A stretch of 64,000 bases of DNA from the NCBI GenBank assembly GCA_009617715.1, contig VTFK01000013.1, forward strand, positions 1,011,001 to 1,075,000. The letters are read 5' to 3'. The notes under the pieces were generated by a model. The model had not been told where the DNA came from, ran no database searches, and saw only the letters and a program-made list of their open reading frames with translations. This DNA comes from Plectrocnemia conspersa. Taxonomy: Eukaryota; Arthropoda; Insecta; Trichoptera; Polycentropodidae. Each line of letters opens with the position of its first letter. Position 1 is the stretch's first letter. Below, piece by piece: positions 57,766-64,000 of this stretch. The position numbers and the translations under genes are program-made.

Positions 57766-58690
57766 TAGCACTGAAAATGGCGCAGTGGTCCGCCAGGTCA
57801 AGCGTGTAAAATGATTTCGCGAGCGCTCCCGAGAGTGACGTCACGATTCGCTGACAAGGGCCTTTTCTCGAAAAAAAAGGGAATTTCGAATACCAGACGA
57901 TCGATCCGGACGCCGACCCCCCCGGGGGACACTTTTCAGCCGTTGAAAAGCTCGAGGGTTAGAGAAGAATTTCAACGGGGGTGAAAATTCCACGCGAACG
58001 AATTAAATTATCGAATATGCAAGCGGAAAGATTGCTTTCTCGAACAAATTAATAATAAAAAAAATCGTTGAAATATATTTTATTTACGTTATACGATTCG
58101 AGCGCTAATGGAGTGTAATTGCGCGATCGTAATTAACGCTGTTAAACACGACAGCCTTGTCAAATCCATTCGCTGCGTAACATTCGTTTTAATTAACTTT
58201 GTGACACGACTAGCTATTTAAATTATACGTAAATACGTATATCTATATCATAAACGAGCGGCGTGATTAATTAACCAATATTTTTAACCCCGGCGCTTAT
58301 GATTTAAACTTTTGCGTGTAAATAGACAAAAATATTCTCTTTGATGCACATTTAAATGTGTTTATAAACACACACATGTAAACGTACATATTTCCAAGAG
58401 AGTTTGAAAAGTTGGACGCTGACAAGTTTCCAACGACGACGACGACAAAGTTGTCGTTTCATTAATGGAATATTCAACGGCGAACATAATTTAAGAAGAG
58501 TGAGAGAGAGAGAAAAAACAATTTTCTGGTTAAGCCGCGAACAACTTAAATAAATCACGTCTTTGCTCCCCCGCGGGAGTTTTACAACTCGTTAATAGAC
58601 GTTGGAAATTAATTTAATAAACAGGAGACAATAAGCGCGATCCGGTTGAACGGGACTCGGTTGCTACTACATAAAACAAGACGAGCTCTC
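57766..58690. other. GC-rich island with CRE, possible enhancer
   Basis: CpG-rich block with a perfect CRE (57836-57843), TTAATTAACC and GTAATTAACG words, an ACGACGACGAC run at 58435-58445 and a GAGA run at 58502-58513. No gene recognised. Confidence 0.4.
57836..57843. promoter_or_regulatory. CRE palindrome TGACGTCA
   Basis: Exact 8-bp CREB/ATF consensus embedded in the GC island (GTGACGTCAC). Chance occurrence in 64 kb is not negligible. Confidence 0.4.
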
Positions 58691-59256
58691 ACTTACTTTT
58701 AACCGGCAACGGTGAATAAATACTGACATTGTAGTACGAAGCATTGCTTACCTGTAACAAAAAATAAAAGCATTTATCAGTAAAAGGTAGCATTACATAA
58801 TAATTAAACTATATGCAATTAACGTTGGACGATTAATTAATCAACGCCTTATTGATTTCATTAGCATATATTAGATAGACAATCGATCATGTTAATATTG
58901 CTGATACTAGATAATGTGTTTAGAAATGCCTATATATACATAATTAATTTAATAATATTAATATTATAATGACAATAATTTATAATTAAGATATTTAATA
59001 TCATAGTTATTCCTTAGGACTCCGCTCAAAACATAGGTACAGTTATATTCAAATTTTGTTTACTTTCCCTCTATAACCATTAAGAAAATATTCCACAAAT
59101 TTAGTTCTCACCCCTTGCCTAAACTTAATTTTTAAACATAAGTATAAAGAAATAATATAATACATTTTTCGAAATATGTACCTATATACAATTAATATTC
59201 AAACGAAATTGTGTACATCTAGTATTGAGATTGTACATAATAAATTAATATAAATA
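58691..59256. other. AT-rich desert
   Basis: No feature recognised. Confidence 0.4.
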
Positions 59257-59445
59257 CAGTAGAGCCCTAAATAACACGGTAAATTGGAGGCGTGCTATTT
59301 GGGAGCGTGTAGTTGGGGGACTAAAAATACATTTTTTGCACTACGTACGTACGAATCAGGCGCGTGTGGTGAGATCTCCTTTTGGCTCGCTCACACATAG
59401 ACTAACGGGCATCCAAATAGCACCGTGTTATTGGGGGGTCTACTG
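59257..59445 (+). mobile_element. pogo-like MITE
   Basis: A 189-bp element flanked by TA (59255-59256, 59446-59447). The left end CAGTAGAGCCCTAAATAACA pairs with the right end (reversed CAGTAGACCCCCCAATAACA), and CGGT follows in both; CTATTTGG also occurs inverted inside. TA duplication and CAGTAGAxCCC termini fit pogo/Tigger-type elements. No transposase. Confidence 0.75.
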
Positions 59446-59522
59446 TATATTACTCCCTATCTACTCATGTAGATACATATAGCATCCAATTAACGAACAA
59501 TGTTCTGAATTGCTTAAAAACA

Positions 59523-59543
59523 ATTTCGAGCTCAGCTCGAAAT
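59523..59543. repeat. perfect 21-bp palindrome
   Basis: ATTTCGAGCT, a central C, and AGCTCGAAAT. Possibly a binding site for a dimeric factor or chance. Confidence 0.45.
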
Positions 59544-60600
59544 AAGCGTCACTACGACATAAGGATATGTAAAAAACGGTAAATAAATCTCCCACATAGA
59601 CAAAAAGCAGAAATACAAAGTACTTTGCATTAACCGTAAAATCAAGGGCACACTTTAAATGTACGAGAGATCCACTCGTTCCTCGACGGTGTCACACGTA
59701 ATAAAGTCTTCTTTGACTGCCTTTGATAGCGTAACTAAAGCACTGGAAAGCGACGATGTGTAAAAAAAGGTATCACAAAGTTGCAAACAGGGAAGCGATA
59801 AAAAAAAGCAACTTCTACGAGTGTATGTACCTACAATCTGAACGAGGCAATTAGCGCTTTTCTCGTTTTATAAACATCACTCTATTCGTACTACTAAGTG
59901 CTTATATGGCCTGCAACAAAACGCTGGGCAATAAGCTGTTAAATTTAAATTAATAATATACAAAGTTATGTTCAGAAAATATATGGATGATATCAATAAT
60001 AAAAGAAGCAAGAACGTAGTAAACTGATTGATTAAGACAACTACTGAAGTGTAAATCCAGAATATAGAACGCTACTCTTGTCGGACTTAATTAGTAGAAG
60101 AATGACGCTGAAAGATGGAAGTTCAAATCACTTTAAACAATGCTTCGCATAAACAAATTATTTTACTGAATCGGTGTAAACAAAGGCGTCGAATAACATA
60201 CTTATCCCCGTAGGATTGTGAAGGATTTCGCGACGCGTCATGTCGAATAAAAGTTTAGACGAGGGTGAAGCGTAATCGCGAAGGGATGAAATACCAAGTA
60301 GGACAGCGAAAAGATTTAAAAAAACTTATTATTTACAACGAGCGGGATGGCTCACTATCGTCTCTCGGAAAACACAACACCACACAATGAGATCGTCCCG
60401 GTCGGATTTGTCTGAGTTGAGAGATGGGGGTAAATAGAGCCGTCTGAAAACAACATCCGACGTGAACACTATCGTCTTGCGCGTCTGAGCGCTCAAGAAG
60501 AAAGGAACACGGCAGATTACAGGATCAGACGTCTGTCAACAAGTGTGCAGTCATTTGAGAAGAGCCGGCGCGGAGAGATAGAGATATATGGAGCCGAGGC
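59544..60600. other. mixed DNA with a GC-rich block
   Basis: AT-rich to 60180, then moderately CpG-rich to 60600. No supported gene. A plus frame at 60588-60821 begins with a basic stretch but has no family match. Confidence 0.35.
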
Positions 60601-62019
60601 GGAAGCGTGTGCGGTTTGCGCCGTTTGTCAAATTAACACGGTTGTTATTAATACATAGATACGTGGCTCAAATTAAGATTATCGATAAATATAATAAGGT
60701 AACATTATATTGCGCCGCAGTATATATAAATATAGTACAACTATCGTTTAATACCCAGAGAACATCTATAATAGATATGCGAGGTTTATTGAAGTGGGTT
60801 GTTGAACTGACAAAGCATTGATACTGTTTGAGTTACAGAACTTCAATGGGAATTTCGTTTAAGATGTTTATCCCCAATAGATACGCCAATAGAAGTTTAT
60901 TCTTGGAATTTCTGTGTCGTTTTTAAATTTTCAACACGATATCTTCTTTGAGCTATCGGTTACAATTACGTTTATTTATACAAAATATAATTTGCAAATT
61001 AGATCATGAGAAAGATGAACAGATGACAATGAAAAATAAAATGGATGATTTAAATTAAGGACAAAATTGTTGTACTGCAATATATTTATTTTATTTTAAT
61101 ACCATCACTTATCAACCGTTCATAGGTGAGATATTATATTATGTATGTTAAAAAGAATAAAAATGAAAAGATAAGATATATAAGAGATTTATAAAATAGC
61201 GGAAGAAATGTTAAACGGGCTTCTTGAGAGCAGCCAAATAATTTCGGATTTTGTCAGAAGCGAAGACTCGATTCTACACTGTAAAACCAGTTACATCTCA
61301 TGTAAATGAGGATTTGTCTCCTGACGAATAATTAAATTTATTTATAGAAATACAACAAAATAAATTTAACAAAACATTAGAAATCGGCATTTTAGAATAC
61401 ACATAATTGCACACAGACATTCTAGCCATTAATTATGACAATATTTTTTTAAACCAAAACACGTCTAGAAAAAACACCAATGGCCTCACATCGAAAAAGC
61501 ATTATTTAAGCTATGGTAAGAGTGGTGCTAAACATTACCGCGATTGTCTTTTAATTTGCCTTATCTCCACATTCCTCCAAACATAGCATTATAAAATATG
61601 TGACTCTTAATCCCGTCAGCAATCACACTAGTTAAACACTAGTATAAAAAACAGAACCACACAATTCACAGCTGCGAAGCTCTATGACTTCCTCATTCGA
61701 CAGCGCCACTCGATACTTACTGTGTTTAAATGTTCTGGTTTTTTAATTTTTATTTATTTAAAATGATATTTTATGTTAATTCACAAAAAAAGTTTTTACT
61801 TGAAAAGCATTTTTTTTTACCGATTTTTGCTACTTAAGTCTATTTTCGCGTTCAAAGGGTTAAGGCTGATTTTTGATCGCATATAGTTCGAAGAATCTGG
61901 TCGAGACATTAGCCAGAGAATCGGCCATAGGTTGAAGGATACCCAAGCCCAAGCATAAAAGATTCAGCCAACAATAGAGCGAAGAACATGTCAGCCACAA
62001 AGAATATAATAAAAAAATA
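60601..62019. other. AT-rich desert
   Basis: No gene. One piggyBac-like terminus at 61854-61863. Confidence 0.4.
61836..61863 (-). mobile_element. piggyBac-like terminal fragment
   Basis: CGCGTTCAAAGGGTTAA ends at a TTAA (61860-61863). Read on the minus strand it is TTAACCCTTTGAACGCG, the same TTAACCCTTT start as at 33290. The partner end was not found. Confidence 0.35.
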
Positions 62020-62036
62020 ACACACACACACACACC
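62020..62036 (+). repeat. (CA)n microsatellite
   Basis: Short uninterrupted CA dinucleotide run. Confidence 0.85.
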
Positions 62037-62039
62037 TGT

Positions 62040-62830
62040 CAAAAAGGCATATCGCTACACACAACGCCAGTCGTTCCACTCGCGATAATCGCTTATCAAA
62101 ACAACATTAACGTCTCGTGTCAATCATACCGCATTGTGTTTGCTCTTTTGCGCGCGCCTCAACCTTTTACGGAAGCGGCTCACATATCGCTTTTAATTGC
62201 ATTATGTATACACACATACCTGCGTACGTACCGCGGGCAATTTTCTCGCGTCTCGTCAACACGACAGCGTCCGTCAACCGCGCGCTCGATAAACGCTCGT
62301 AATTGTGATGGATTATCTGTCATAGCGGATGGATTAATTTGTCGCGACGCGAGCAGTCGCTCTTTTAAATTGATTAATGCGAGTTTAATTCGGAATCAAA
62401 TCGAGCAATTGCTGATGGCGGAGTATCATCGCGCCGTAACGTCGCATCACACGAGCGGCTGTGTCGCGAATCCAATTAACGCGGCGGATTAGCACGGATC
62501 CCCGCTGGGACGCTTTGATAGTACTATATTATACATGCGTCGGTGGAGTTATATAGTAAGTGAACGAAAGATGCTTATCGGCCGCTTTCGGAAAAGCTCG
62601 CTCGTTCGCGTGTCGGCCGGTGTGGCTTATCGCGCAATTTAGCGCTCGCGGAACACGTTAACGTTTGTTTTTTTAATTGATTCTTCAAACTGTTTTTGTT
62701 GTTGTGGTGGCGAGGGCGGGTTAGCGTCGCGGTTGACTTGTTTATGTACGGGCAGATAGCGCGTTAAATGATTGTTGAGGGATAGGGGTATAGGATTTGA
62801 TATGGACGACGCACGATTGGCGCATATTGA
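62040..62830. other. GC-rich island, possible conserved non-coding DNA
   Basis: CpG-rich with a dense group of homeodomain-type words: TTTTAATTGC, GGATTAATTTG, TTGATTAATGCG, CCAATTAACGCGG. Two plus frames (62117-62302, 62136-62492) overlap in different phases and neither is recognised. The best island in the window for a developmental enhancer, by inference. Confidence 0.4.
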
Positions 62831-62898
62831 TCACGAATTCAGACTTGTTTTATATGACAGATATGTAAAGGCAACCTTTAAATACATTTATTATTAAA

Positions 62899-62975
62899 TA
62901 ATAAAAAATATCGAAGAAAAGCAAAGCGTATGCTTAAGGAATATTTATGGTAGAGGCAATGGATAAGTCAATTTC
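62899..62975 (+). repeat. direct repeat copy 1
   Basis: AATAAAAAATATCGAAGAAA, AGCGTATGCTTAAGGAATA, TTATGGTAG, then GGA-AAGTC. It matches 63476-63552 closely, 577 bp apart. Confidence 0.75.
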
Positions 62976-63022
62976 AGAAAAAAAAAATTTGAATAAATCT
63001 TGAAATTTTGAAAAAAATATTT

Positions 63023-63089
63023 TGTATTCTTCTAATGTTCAACGTATTCAAAAAATATTCAATGTATTCTTCTAATCTTCAGCACATTC
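63023..63089 (+). repeat. two-copy tandem repeat, 40-bp period
   Basis: TGTATTCTTCTAATGTTCAA and TGTATTCTTCTAATCTTCAG begin at 63023 and 63063. Confidence 0.6.
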
Positions 63090-63475
63090 TGTATATATTT
63101 AATTTTCATAGTTATAACACACCTAATTAATTTGCAAACCGATTATTTATATTCAGTTAAGTCGAACAAATGAAAATTATTGTCGCGTAGCAAAATTTTA
63201 TTTATAAATAATAATTATTTAAAACTGTCGTCATGTTGATGTCAGCCATCTTGTTTTATATTTAAATGCTTGTTTTTCATTGGCCGAACAACCGAATGCA
63301 TTACCGGCGGCTCGAAATTCAATCGAAACAAATTCAAATTTTATTTTTATTATCTTTATAATTAAATGTATTTCCTTTGTTTACGTGTATTATTATATAC
63401 CGTTCATACAAAGCGAAACGATTTTCAGAGTAGAGAATTGAACGCGGAAGCGGCTTATAACAATTATATATAAGA

Positions 63476-63552
63476 TAATAAAAAATATCGAAGAAAAGCG
63501 TAGCGTATGCTTAAGGAATAGTTATGGTAGTTAATGGAGAAGTCGATTTGCG
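63476..63552 (+). repeat. direct repeat copy 2
   Basis: Second copy of 62899-62975, with CGTAGCGTATGCTTAAGGAA where copy 1 has CAAAGCGTATGCTTAAGGAA. The 500 bp between copies has no recognisable coding sequence. Confidence 0.75.
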
Positions 63553-63809
63553 AAACTATCGTGTGCTTCAACGTTCTTAGAATATAAAATCAGTTACGCG
63601 TTCTTTCACTTCCACTTAAAAGGTATACCGCCAGATGGCATCGAACAAATGTTGTTATCTCGTGTTACCGGGAAATTCCATCACAAGCTGAAATTGACAA
63701 ACCAAAATTTATAGGTAAATAAGGTCATTGATACAATACTTTGATACAGTATTGATACAGTATTATAATCTCCATCGAAATTTTAACTATAGAGAAAATC
63801 TTAGTGACA

Positions 63810-63902
63810 ATGAAGTCACGATGCCTTATTATGGAAGACATAGTTGCAAACAATTTATTCGAGGCAAACGAATTAGATATGGATACAAACAATGAACAGT
63901 AA
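63810..63902 (+). CDS. 30-codon small ORF, function unknown
   Basis: ATG-started frame: MKSRCLIMEDIVANNLFEAN then ELDMDTNNEQ and TAA. The acidic, Asn-rich C-terminus is protein-like. It is preceded by a triplicated TGATACARTA(T/C) word (63731-63763). It could be the end of an exon (AAATCTTAG precedes it) or chance. Very weak evidence. Confidence 0.12.
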   Translation: MKSRCLIMEDIVANNLFEANELDMDTNNEQ

Positions 63903-64000
63903 TACTGTGCATTGTTTCAAAAAAAGTAAAGTTTAGGTGTGTATATTATTTGGTTTGAACCATTACAGGGTTCGAGTACAATCCTGAATGTCAGATACTC

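Noticed and set aside
63968..63984. GGTTCGAGTACAATCC, resembling a Pol III B box or tRNA T arm
   Set aside because: The loop is too long and no anticodon or D arm lies upstream.
1..64000. CRISPR arrays, bacterial operons, rRNA operon, full LTR retrotransposon, endogenous virus
   Set aside because: No regularly spaced identical repeats, no Shine-Dalgarno-led gene strings, no long terminal repeats with primer-binding site, and no recognisable viral protein frames were seen.

Overview
The window looks like a gene-poor stretch of an arthropod (most likely insect) nuclear genome. It is AT-rich and spaced out rather than compact. CpG is not depleted. It alternates between AT-rich deserts and 0.3-1 kb GC/CpG-rich islands. 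Most recognisable elements are eukaryotic DNA transposons and their miniature (MITE) derivatives, non-LTR retrotransposon scraps, 5S- and tRNA-derived sequences and hammerhead-like motifs. I see no operon, Shine-Dalgarno pattern, CRISPR array, rRNA operon or complete protein-coding gene. Most open frames are short, start at non-AUG codons or sit in low-stop purine-rich islands, so I do not annotate them.

Layout. 0-10 kb: AT-rich DNA with a diverged direct-repeat pair (3.1/4.5 kb), a pogo-like MITE (5.2 kb), a CpG island with a possible minus-strand exon and 5' region (5.8-6.4 kb), and a hAT MITE with an exact 8-bp target duplication (8.26 kb). 10-23 kb: a long-TIR MITE with a piggyBac-like MITE nested inside it (10.1-11.0 kb), a reverse transcriptase motif (13.5 kb), a 1-kb TIR element (13.8-14.8 kb), a pogo/Tigger transposase relic (15.3 kb), a 5S-rRNA-like segment (19.2 kb), a possible PIF/Harbinger relic (about 20 kb) and a Tc1 transposase pseudogene (22.0-22.7 kb). 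23-43 kb: GC islands between deserts, hAT MITEs at 27.05 and 37.5 kb, a perfect 35-bp inverted repeat (34 kb), a 66-bp tandem repeat (38.1 kb) and two hammerhead/Penelope-like motifs (41.8 and 42.8 kb). 43-64 kb: more islands, a tRNA-like sequence inside an inverted-repeat structure (50.3-50.6 kb), the second copy of the 1-kb TIR element (53.4-54.5 kb) abutting a small minus-strand ORF, a LINE reverse-transcriptase fragment (57.1 kb), a pogo-like MITE (59.3 kb) and an 80-bp direct repeat (62.9/63.5 kb).

The GC islands carry homeodomain-type TAATTA/TTAATTG words, GAGA runs, one perfect CRE and few decaying-transposon signatures. They are the best candidates for conserved regulatory DNA, so the window may be an intron or intergenic domain of a large developmental or neural gene; that is inference. 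The main content is a layered record of mobile elements. The signals most worth following up are the paired hammerhead-like motifs, the perfect inverted repeat, the nested MITEs, the tRNA-headed inverted composite and the two possible coding fragments on the minus strand.
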